Below are positions 17,463 through 24,278 of a stretch of 64,000 bases of DNA, in pieces. The notes under the pieces were generated by a model. The model saw only the letters and a program-made list of their open reading frames with translations. It ran no database searches and was not told the DNA's origin. Location of the stretch: contig OZ241380.1 in assembly GCA_965200765.1 (NCBI GenBank), positions 2,852,001-2,916,000 on the forward strand, in the 5' to 3' direction. Positions within the stretch are counted from its first letter, which is position 1, and every line of letters begins with the position of its first letter. The position numbers were made by a program, and so were the translations under genes. Origin of the DNA: G965200765 sp965200765. Its GTDB lineage: Bacteria; Pseudomonadota; Gammaproteobacteria; Arenicellales; JAJDZL01.

Positions 17463-17958
17463 CATTCGACATAAACTGGTTGAATTTGCAATCAATGGAG
17501 GAATCACCGAGCGGGAGTTCTATACAATCACCAGCTTGCTATCCTCACAGTCCAGAAGCCCGATATGGGAGAAATACTTCAGGGAAAAATATGGCGGCAG
17601 GAAAGTACACAAGGATGAAAATCGGGGAGATATTGAGATAAATGGCAAGTTTTACGAATTCAAGTCTTCCGGATTTAACCAGGACGGTGCTGTCAATATC
17701 ATACAAATAAGGTTATGGCAGAATTGCGACTACATCATCCAATACGTAGCGGACAATGAAACAGTAACTTTCATCTTGACACATGACGAAATGGAGCAGG
17801 AAACAAAGTTGATGAGTGCCCGGCCCGCTCATGGAACCAAAGAAGTGATTGATATCAATCAGCTTGTAGAACTGAAAATAACATTGGTGCCAGATTCGGA
17901 AGACTGGGCAAGGTGGTTGAAAAACTACCAGAAAGCCAATTTTCCGGATGCTTCCTGA
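17386..17958 (+). CDS. Type II restriction endonuclease (PD-(D/E)XK)
   Basis: A 190-residue protein with a readable nuclease core: GDIEINGKFYEFKSSG, giving Asp82-x8-Glu91-x-Lys93, the PD-(D/E)XK catalytic triad on a beta hairpin. Asn and Gln residues follow in strand 3 (NIIQIRLWQNCDYIIQYV). It starts inside the methyltransferase gene, in another frame, so the two are translationally linked. I do not recognise a named isoschizomer family. The function as the cognate nuclease is inferred from the triad plus overlap with the methylase. Confidence 0.75.
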   Translation: MDIQGTLHFILQNIEKSRDVVRAAYSIRHKLVEFAINGGITEREFYTITSLLSSQSRSPIWEKYFREKYGGRKVHKDENRGDIEINGKFYEFKSSGFNQDGAVNIIQIRLWQNCDYIIQYVADNETVTFILTHDEMEQETKLMSARPAHGTKEVIDINQLVELKITLVPDSEDWARWLKNYQKANFPDAS

Positions 17959-18213
17959 AAAACGCAGATTCGCAGAGTTTCAGGAATTTGCTGAAGTAAT
18001 ATTCCATTAAAGGTAGCCAGATCTTGCCGATGTGGTGAAACAAGCATTGAAGTGGCTGAGCAACTGCTTCGAGGTGAAACGAGCAATTTCACCTGTAAAT
18101 CATTCGGCAGGCCAGTCCAGGTACTTGCTGATTTTTCGTCAAAAAATCAGCATACCGTCCTGCGTATCAATTCGCTCCAACTCGCGCCTCGAAAATTTTT
18201 TTCAAAAAAAGTA
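17959..18213. other. Intergenic region, no gene recognised
   Basis: Between the restriction endonuclease and the iron-uptake promoter I see no supported gene. Frames that read through here (for example from 18052 into the iron-binding protein) lack ribosome-binding sites and give non-signal-like N-termini. Confidence 0.4.
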
Positions 18214-18242
18214 TTGACATTTCAAAAAATAATTGTGATAAT
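18214..18242 (+). promoter_or_regulatory. Sigma-70 promoter of the iron-uptake genes
   Basis: A perfect -35 box TTGACA (18214-18219) and a GATAAT -10 box (18237-18242) are exactly 17 bases apart. The -10 box overlaps the Fur box, so Fur-Fe2+ would block RNA polymerase directly. Confidence 0.8.
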
Positions 18243-18255
18243 GATAATCATTCTC
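18237..18255 (+). promoter_or_regulatory. Fur box
   Basis: GATAATGATAATCATTCTC matches 18 of 19 positions of the classical Fur consensus (GATAATGATAATCATTATC). It covers the -10 region of the promoter and lies 31 bases before the start of the ferric-iron binding protein gene, so iron-dependent repression is strongly predicted. Confidence 0.9.
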
Positions 18256-18285
18256 ATTAACATGAATGAACAGAGGTCAAGAGCA

Positions 18286-19296
18286 ATGATTCAAACAAGC
18301 AGATTCATCGGCACGCTGGCGTTGCTGCTGGCAGTGTCCGCGCCGCTCGCACAGGAAGTCAATGTTTACTCCTACCGGCAACCATTCCTGATTGAACCGG
18401 TTCTGGACGCATTCACCGATTCCACCGGCATCAAGGTCAACATGGTCTACGCCAAGAAAGGTTTGATTCAACGCCTGGAAAGCGAAGGCGCGAACAGTCC
18501 GGCTGATCTGATGCTGACCGCCGACATCGGACTGCTGCTCGATGCCAAGGAAAAGGGACTCACTCAAGCCATGAGCAGCTCGGTGCTGAGCAACCGGATT
18601 CCGGCCGAGTTCCGCGACTCTGAAGAGCACTGGTACGGATTGACGTCCCGGGCACGCATCATCGTCGCATCGAAAGACCGGGTCCAGCCCGGGGAAATCG
18701 CGAACTACGAAGATCTGACCGACTCCAAGTGGAAAGGTCGCATCTGCACCCGTTCCGGCAAGCATCCCTACATGGTTCTGCTGATTGCTTCCATGGTCGC
18801 CAACAACGGCAAGGAGCAAGCAGGCGAATGGGTCAAGGGCATCAAGGCGAATCTGGCGCGCAAGCCGCAGGGCAACGACCGTGCACAAGTGAAGGCCATC
18901 AAGGAAGGCGTTTGCGATGTGGCCATCATCAATCACTACTACATGGCGAAGATGCTGGACAACGAAGAGCAGATCCCATGGGCGCAATCGGTCAATGTAG
19001 TGTTTCCGAATCAGGACAACCGCGGCACTCACATGAACATCAGCGGCGTGGTGCTGACCGCCAACTCGCCGAACCAGGAAGCCGCGCGGCAACTGGTCGA
19101 GTTCATGGTCAGCGATGATGCGCAGCAAATCTATGCGCAAACCAATTCCGAATTTCCAGTGGTCGCTGGCATTGCGCAGTCGCCGCTTCTGGATTCATGG
19201 GGATCGTTCAAAAAGGACGCGAAGCCCCTGTCGGCTTCTTCCCGATTTCGAAAAGAAGCCATTGTTCTCGTTGACGAGGCCTTATATGATTTCTAG
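18286..19296 (+). CDS. Ferric-iron ABC transporter substrate-binding protein (FbpA/AfuA/FutA-like)
   Basis: Periplasmic Fe3+-binding protein of 336 residues. The ATG at 18286 (AGAGG site) gives a proper signal peptide (MIQTSRFIGTLALLLAVSAPLAQ); the mature part begins EVNVYSYRQPFLIEPVLDAF as in this family. The C-lobe contains DVAIINHYYMAKML, where the paired tyrosines are the usual Fe ligands. It is controlled by the Fur box just upstream. Base composition is odd: one counted line (18301-18360) is 65% G+C against 47% for a line in the permease (19501-19560). This suggests strong codon bias for high expression, or a separate origin. Confidence 0.92.
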   Translation: MIQTSRFIGTLALLLAVSAPLAQEVNVYSYRQPFLIEPVLDAFTDSTGIKVNMVYAKKGLIQRLESEGANSPADLMLTADIGLLLDAKEKGLTQAMSSSVLSNRIPAEFRDSEEHWYGLTSRARIIVASKDRVQPGEIANYEDLTDSKWKGRICTRSGKHPYMVLLIASMVANNGKEQAGEWVKGIKANLARKPQGNDRAQVKAIKEGVCDVAIINHYYMAKMLDNEEQIPWAQSVNVVFPNQDNRGTHMNISGVVLTANSPNQEAARQLVEFMVSDDAQQIYAQTNSEFPVVAGIAQSPLLDSWGSFKKDAKPLSASSRFRKEAIVLVDEALYDF

Positions 19297-19322
19297 CTAA
19301 CTCTCCTCTTGCTAGCTTAGTT

Positions 19323-20999
19323 ATGGCAGTATCGGTAGTATCGGAAGTTGCGGCAGGGCCGCGGCAATCCGCATTGCAAAACGGCACTTTTTTGACTGCC
19401 TCTGTTGTTGTCGCCCTTGTTGCATTGCCGATACTGTCAATCTTTTATCTGGCCGCAAATCCTGTCGAGAATATCTGGCCACATTTATTCCGTACTGTAC
19501 TCCCCTACTATATATCAGAAACGCTCACGCTTCTTTTCCTTGTTGCTTGCGGCACACTGACAATCGGAATTTCGACTGCCTGGCTGGTCGCTACCTGTCG
19601 GTTTCCGGGACGCTCCGTGTTTCAGTGGATTTTGCTTCTTCCGCTAGCGATGCCGGCTTATGTAGTGGCATACGCATACACTGACCTTTTGGATGTGTCA
19701 GGCCCGGTACAACAAATTCTGAGAGGAATTTTCGGATGGGAGTCAGTAAACGATTACTATTTTCCGGAAATTCGCAGTATGGGAGGCGCGGCGATTGTCC
19801 TCACCTTGGTGCTGTATCCGTACGTATACATGCTGGCGAGAAGCGCATTTTTGGAGCAGTCAAATCATCTGTTCGAATGCTCCAGAGTTCTGGGCAAAAG
19901 CACCCTTGAAGTGTTTTTGACTGTAAGCGTTCCCATGGCCCGTCCAGCAATCGCCGTAGGACTGGCATTCGCCCTTATGGAAACCATAAATGACTTCGGA
20001 ACAGTTGATTACTTCGCTGTGCATACCCTTACTGCAGGCATTGTTGATGTATGGCTGGGAATGGGAAACATTGGCGGTGCCGCGCAAATTGCCGCTGTGA
20101 TGCTGTTGTTCGTCGCCGTACTCCTGTTTTTGGAGCGTTTCGGAAGACGGTATCGAAAATACTATGAAACCGGCAATGGCTTGAATCAACCACCGGTATT
20201 TGTTCTTCAGGGCGGGAAAAAATATGCCGCAACGGCCGCATGCCTGATTCCTGTGTTGCTTGGCTTTTTGGTCCCGGTTTTGATTCTTGGCGATTATGCG
20301 GTACGCTACTTTGATGTAACCTGGACCCCGGATTTTCGCACCGATGCTTTCAACAGCTTCAGTCTGTCTCTGGTTGCAGCACTCTCGGCTACCGTGGTTG
20401 CCTTGTTTCTGGCCTACTCGGTTCGACTAGTACCAACCCGATTTCTTCAAGCACTGAGCTGGACCTCGGGATTGGGGTACGCAGTCCCAGGAGCTGTTCT
20501 GGCAATCGGAGTGATCGTACCGTTTGCGTGGCTGGATAATTCTGTTGATGCCATCGCACGCAACTATTTCAATACCACAACAGGACTTGTGCTGACCGGC
20601 AGTGTGTTCGCGATCGTTTTCGCGTATACGGTGCGCTTTCTGACAATCTCAAGAGGCGCGGTGGACTCCAGTTTATCCAAAATCAGTCCGTCCATGGACA
20701 TGGCGGCCCGTTCACTCGGGAACTCTGCCTCCAGAACACTGGTCATGTTTCACTTGCCCATGATAAGGAAAGGGCTGGCCACCGGCGCGATTGTCGTGTT
20801 CGTTGATTGCATGAAAGAACTTCCGGCAACATTGATTCTGAGGCCCTTCAACTTCAATACGCTGGCGACCAGTGTTTATGAATTTGCTTCCGATGAACTA
20901 ATAGAAATGGCCGCACTAGGTTCACTGATGATTGTTGCGGTCGGATTGATTCCAGTATTGCTGTTGAACCGAACAGTTTCCACCCAAAATACAAGTTGA
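19323..20999 (+). CDS. Ferric-iron ABC transporter permease (FbpB/AfuB-like)
   Basis: A 558-residue inner-membrane protein with about 12 hydrophobic segments, i.e. two fused BPD_transp_1 domains, as in FbpB and SfuB. The first half contains EAA-type loop SRVLGKSTLEVFLTVSVPMARPAI and the second ARSLGNSASRTLVMFHLPMIRKGL, both contacts for the ATPase. It lies 26 bases after the binding-protein gene and shares its Fur-controlled promoter. The matching FbpC ATPase is absent here; the next genes are unrelated small membrane proteins, so the ATPase must be encoded elsewhere. Confidence 0.92.
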   Translation: MAVSVVSEVAAGPRQSALQNGTFLTASVVVALVALPILSIFYLAANPVENIWPHLFRTVLPYYISETLTLLFLVACGTLTIGISTAWLVATCRFPGRSVFQWILLLPLAMPAYVVAYAYTDLLDVSGPVQQILRGIFGWESVNDYYFPEIRSMGGAAIVLTLVLYPYVYMLARSAFLEQSNHLFECSRVLGKSTLEVFLTVSVPMARPAIAVGLAFALMETINDFGTVDYFAVHTLTAGIVDVWLGMGNIGGAAQIAAVMLLFVAVLLFLERFGRRYRKYYETGNGLNQPPVFVLQGGKKYAATAACLIPVLLGFLVPVLILGDYAVRYFDVTWTPDFRTDAFNSFSLSLVAALSATVVALFLAYSVRLVPTRFLQALSWTSGLGYAVPGAVLAIGVIVPFAWLDNSVDAIARNYFNTTTGLVLTGSVFAIVFAYTVRFLTISRGAVDSSLSKISPSMDMAARSLGNSASRTLVMFHLPMIRKGLATGAIVVFVDCMKELPATLILRPFNFNTLATSVYEFASDELIEMAALGSLMIVAVGLIPVLLLNRTVSTQNTS

Positions 21000-21238
21000 A
21001 TCTGCCAGGAGAGTTTTTTGCCAGATCCCAAGAAACCATCTCAATGCCAAGTGAATTCTGTATTATAATTGTCAAAAATAATGTTTCATTTGACAGCATG
21101 AAAACTGCAGTCAAGTTACAAGATTCATACAAAACCAATCAAAAATGCCTGCTGATTGATGAATTGCATTCAACCGAAGATTGAATTCGAATCGTTGCCT
21201 TTCAAATCGCAAAATTTCGGCGCACGGGTACATTTAAC

Positions 21239-21658
21239 ATGAGTACTAGCCCAATCGCTAAAGTTATCGGAGCATTGCTGTTTGCAAGCGCAGTCGTAGT
21301 GGGTTTGTACTTTATGCTTACAGCATTGCTTGATGACGGTTCGACCGGTTATCCTGTCTGGTCAATCATTGACTGGTTCATGGCGGCAGGAGTATTGCTT
21401 GCCCTGTATTTCACATTCATGGACAAGCGCAATCTACCGGATGACGAATCACTGACCATTACTCAATACATATCGGTAAAACTCGCTTTCTATGCAACTG
21501 TGTTTTTGACACTGATGTTTTTCTGGAACTTTTCGGGAGACCTGTCCGGCCGCGAAGTCATTGCATCATGGGGCATCATTGATCCCATGTATGCTTTGGT
21601 AGTCGGCTATGTCGGGGCAATGCTGCTGTTCGGCAAACCGGATTCCAAGCAACAGTGA
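21239..21658 (+). CDS. Small membrane protein, paralogue A
   Basis: 139 residues with four predicted transmembrane helices. No family recognised. Motifs VWSIIDWFMAAG in the first third and SWGIIDPMYALVVGYVGAML at the end recur in modified form in the next gene, so the pair are tandem paralogues. Position after the iron permease may be coincidental: a 239-base gap separates them and no shared promoter is visible. Confidence 0.75.
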   Translation: MSTSPIAKVIGALLFASAVVVGLYFMLTALLDDGSTGYPVWSIIDWFMAAGVLLALYFTFMDKRNLPDDESLTITQYISVKLAFYATVFLTLMFFWNFSGDLSGREVIASWGIIDPMYALVVGYVGAMLLFGKPDSKQQ

Positions 21659-21679
21659 CTTGCAACTGAAATTAACCAC

Positions 21680-22099
21680 ATGAAAGCTTTCAGAAAAGTC
21701 GCCGGAATGTTTCTTGTCGTGTATGCGATGATTTACTCCGTGCTGTTTATGACATATCCCCTTTTTGAAGATACTTCAGCCATGTGGTCCATCTTGAACT
21801 GGGTTACCGGATTTGCGATATTGCTGATCTTGGCAGCCGTAACCTGTGCCAAGGTGGCATTGGCAAAAAAAGGCGACCAAGCTTCGGCAGTGACCTGGAT
21901 TCGAACAAATGTGCCGGTCTTTACATCCTTGCTGCTTGCCATGTGGTTCTACTCCAATTGGTCCCGAACTGCATTGGGACACGATGGCGTGGAATTCTGG
22001 TGGGGACTCATTGGACCGCTGTTTGCCATCCATGCCGGCGCAATAGGGTCTAAAATGCTTGGCGGCAAAAAAGCGGGCGATTCAGTTCGTAATTCCTGA
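21680..22099 (+). CDS. Small membrane protein, paralogue B
   Basis: Also exactly 139 residues, with four predicted transmembrane helices. Correspondences with paralogue A: MWSILNWVTGFAILL for VWSIIDWFMAAGVLL, MWFYSNW for MFFWNF, and WWGLIGPLFAIHAGAIGSKML for WGIIDPMYALVVGYVGAML. The genes are 21 bases apart and co-oriented, so probably one operon encoding a possible heterodimer (inference). Function unknown. Confidence 0.75.
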   Translation: MKAFRKVAGMFLVVYAMIYSVLFMTYPLFEDTSAMWSILNWVTGFAILLILAAVTCAKVALAKKGDQASAVTWIRTNVPVFTSLLLAMWFYSNWSRTALGHDGVEFWWGLIGPLFAIHAGAIGSKMLGGKKAGDSVRNS

Positions 22100-22132
22100 A
22101 TGTCGCAAACAGCGACAAAATCGCTCTGCGAC

Positions 22133-22303
22133 CTAAATCTCAATCATCTCGAATTCATCTTTCATCGCCGAACAATCCGGACACATCCAGGTTTCAGGAA
22201 CGTCATCCCAGCGCGTACCTGCCGGTATGCCTTCTTCTGGCAATCCGTACTTTTCTTCATAAATAAAACCGCAGATAACGCACATGAATACCCGGTATTC
22301 CAT
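22133..22303 (-). CDS. Rubredoxin
   Basis: A 56-residue iron-sulfur protein with two CxxC pairs, CVICG and CPDCSAMKDEFEMIE, and the intervening GLPEEGIPAGTRWDDVPETW segment, all standard for rubredoxins of the alkane-hydroxylase/general electron-transfer type. ATG 22303 gives the usual N-terminus (MEYRVFMCVICGF). A TTG at 22315 overlaps the phaR stop (A-TTG-A) and could serve as a coupled start instead. It is the last gene of phaB-phaR-rubredoxin; the link to PHA metabolism is by position only. Confidence 0.9.
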   Translation of the reverse strand: MEYRVFMCVICGFIYEEKYGLPEEGIPAGTRWDDVPETWMCPDCSAMKDEFEMIEI

Positions 22304-22311
22304 GGGGCAAA

Positions 22312-22776
22312 TCAATCATCCTTCTTGGGTTGAAGTCCATACATACTGAGCATTCGCTGTTGCATTTCAGTCCACATCTCGAAACTGTTCTTGCTCATCT
22401 CACCCATTGAGCCAAGCCCGGCAGATTTGAACATTTCGTTCATCTGGTCCTGATATGTTTGTTGCTGAACCGTCAGCATTTCGACGGTCTTGCTGAGATA
22501 ATCGGTGAAAACGCTTTGGAAGGCACCGCCGTAGAACCGAATCATCTGCGTCAATAGCTCCTTTGTGAACAGCGGTTGCTCACCAGACTCCTGTTCAGCA
22601 ATAATCTGCAACAGAATCTGCCGTGTAATATCTTCGCCGCCCGGTTCTTCACGGACAACAAAATCTACACCGCTCATCACCAGTCCGTGCAAAACATCAA
22701 TCGTAATGTACTTGCTTTCCTGCGTGTCATACAGACGTCGGTTGGGGTATTTTTTGATTGTTCTGGGTTCGCTCAT
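22312..22776 (-). CDS. phaR: Polyhydroxyalkanoate synthesis repressor
   Basis: 154 residues. The N-terminal PHA_accumulation DNA-binding domain is clear (RTIKKYPNRRLYDTQESKYITIDVLHGLVMSG), followed by the PHB-binding domain (LLTQMIRFYGGAFQSVFTDYLSKTVEML). PhaR binds nascent PHB granules and releases phasin and its own promoter. It lies 8 bases after phaB, in one operon. No phasin gene is visible in the window. Confidence 0.93.
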   Translation of the reverse strand: MSEPRTIKKYPNRRLYDTQESKYITIDVLHGLVMSGVDFVVREEPGGEDITRQILLQIIAEQESGEQPLFTKELLTQMIRFYGGAFQSVFTDYLSKTVEMLTVQQQTYQDQMNEMFKSAGLGSMGEMSKNSFEMWTEMQQRMLSMYGLQPKKDD

Positions 22777-22784
22777 CGTTGCAA

Positions 22785-23510
22785 TTAAAACATGTGCATG
22801 CCACCATTGACATCAATAGTCGATCCGGTAATGAATGAATTGTCCTTGTCAACCAAAAACATTACGCATCTCGCGATATCCTCTGCCGTACCGAGTCGAC
22901 CTACAGGAATCGTGTGGATAATCTTCTCCAATATCTTCTCTGGCACCGCGCGTACCATATCTGTATCGGTATAGCCAGGTGTTACGGTGTTCACAGTAAT
23001 TCCCTTACTGGCATTTTCCTTGGCCAGCGCTTTCGTAAACCCGATCATGCCGGCTTTGGCAGAACTGTAGTTGACTTGACCGAACTGCCCGGCCTGACCA
23101 TTTACAGAACTGATGTTGACAATGCGACCAAACCCCTGCTCGCGCATGCCGTTAATGACACAACGACTCATATTGAAGCAAGACGACAGATTGGTTTGAA
23201 TGACAGCATTCCAGTTTTCATACGACATGCCATGCAGGGTACCATCCCGGGTAATGCCAGCATTATTCACCAGTACACTGGCCCGCCCCAAGTCCTTTTC
23301 GATTTTTTCAACACCTGCCTGACACTGCGCGAAGTCACCGACATCGAATGCGTAAACACCAATCCCTGTTCGGTTCGAAAATTCATTCGCACGATCATGA
23401 TTGCCTGCATAAACCGCGGCCACTTGGTATCCGGCATCTTTCAGTGCGATTGAAATTGCTTCGCCTATGCCACGCGTACCTCCTGTAACAATTGCATTAT
23501 TTGACTCCAT
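22785..23510 (-). CDS. phaB: Acetoacetyl-CoA reductase
   Basis: Short-chain dehydrogenase/reductase that reduces acetoacetyl-CoA to (R)-3-hydroxybutyryl-CoA with NADPH for PHB synthesis. Motifs: TGGTRGIG cofactor loop, NNAGITRD, and the catalytic SSVNGQAGQFGQVNYSSAKAG with the Ser-Tyr-Lys set. The PhaB-type QxGQxNY pattern separates it from FabG. ATG 23510 follows a GGAAAC site; an upstream TAC/TTG-like start would add ten unrelated residues. Confidence 0.93.
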   Translation of the reverse strand: MESNNAIVTGGTRGIGEAISIALKDAGYQVAAVYAGNHDRANEFSNRTGIGVYAFDVGDFAQCQAGVEKIEKDLGRASVLVNNAGITRDGTLHGMSYENWNAVIQTNLSSCFNMSRCVINGMREQGFGRIVNISSVNGQAGQFGQVNYSSAKAGMIGFTKALAKENASKGITVNTVTPGYTDTDMVRAVPEKILEKIIHTIPVGRLGTAEDIARCVMFLVDKDNSFITGSTIDVNGGMHMF

Positions 23511-24133
23511 GTCTGTTTCCTCAAATCGGTTTTGGTACAAAAAATTTACTGTATTTTCTGAATATTATCATATCTGGCGCGGATTTGTTTCTGCAAGTTA
23601 CAACCTCGTTCCCTGCTCAAGGCGCTGAAAAATCAATGCTGAGGGGGAGGTACACCTACCTTGGAATCATCGGTACTATACCGTTTTAATTAAAAATTCA
23701 ATTGGGAGTTGAGGTTTTATTTCCGCGTGGATACGGCAAGCGCATCCGAAACCAATGTATGTCGATGATGGCGGCAATCTTGTGGAATTCGGGCGTAAGT
23801 TGCGTCAACGTTATCGCCGAGCAAAACTTGGACGATGACCACCTATGCCGGCGACTGCATGAGAGCTGTTTGAGGCCATTCATCAAAACCCGGCAAAGGT
23901 GGAAGGACGAGACGGTCAGCGAGGGCCAGAAGCCCACTCGGCCGCTTTGCGAAGACCGCGTCAATACGATGGTGTACAACGAATGTTGCGTTGGTCCGTA
24001 AAATGCCAAATCTCTTGATTTTGCCAAGACAACAGTACTGAAACAATTGAACAATTCAATCATTTCAAGAGTATTATCAATCTCAAATTATCTCACAAAA
24101 ACAATTAGTTAACGACGTTTCCAAAAAAAATAC
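23511..24133. other. Intergenic region, possible unidentifiable gene remnant
   Basis: This stretch between phaB and the autotransporter promoter has no supported gene. From about 23700 to 24003 the G+C is higher than in the flanks and several frames stay open for 60-120 codons on both strands, as old coding sequence often does. All frames are interrupted, and none gives residues I recognise. The part from 24003 to 24133 is very AT-rich. Confidence 0.35.
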
Positions 24134-24165
24134 TTGACAAGATACATAGGGGGGGGGGGTAGAAT
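24134..24165 (+). promoter_or_regulatory. Putative phase-variable promoter with poly-G spacer
   Basis: A perfect -35 box TTGACA (24134-24139) and a TAGAAT -10-like box (24160-24165) flank a 20-base spacer that contains 11 consecutive G residues (24149-24159). Spacer length with 8 G would be the optimal 17. Slipped-strand changes in such tracts switch transcription of surface proteins in Neisseria and Bordetella (established). The downstream gene is an autotransporter, so the same mechanism is likely here. Confidence 0.65.
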
Positions 24166-24194
24166 TTGCATAATGGATTTCCAACAAGAAGTAC

Positions 24195-24223
24195 TTGACA
24201 TGCAAGTGATTTTGTATTTCAAT
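24195..24223 (+). promoter_or_regulatory. Possible second promoter of the autotransporter
   Basis: The nonamer TACTTGACA of the first -35 region recurs as TACTTGACA at 24192-24200. A weak -10 (TTCAAT, 24218-24223) lies 17 bases after this TTGACA. It could provide basal transcription independent of the poly-G tract. Confidence 0.3.
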
Positions 24224-24278
24224 TAAATACAATGAAAATCCTGAAATTTCATTCCACACCTATTGAAGGAATAGCTCA

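Noticed and set aside
18052..18285. Longer N-terminus for the ferric-iron binding protein (start at 18052)
   Set aside because: It would run through the promoter and Fur box, lacks a signal peptide at its start and has no ribosome-binding site. The ATG at 18286 gives a normal signal peptide.
20996..21184. Plus-strand 62-codon frame after the iron permease
   Set aside because: It starts with TTG inside the permease stop region, has no ribosome-binding site or motif, and may be chance.
23702..24001. Open frames on both strands between phaB and the autotransporter
   Set aside because: Frames are interrupted or lack a ribosome-binding site, and no residues matched a family I know, including transposases. 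Reported only as a possible remnant in the intergenic entry.
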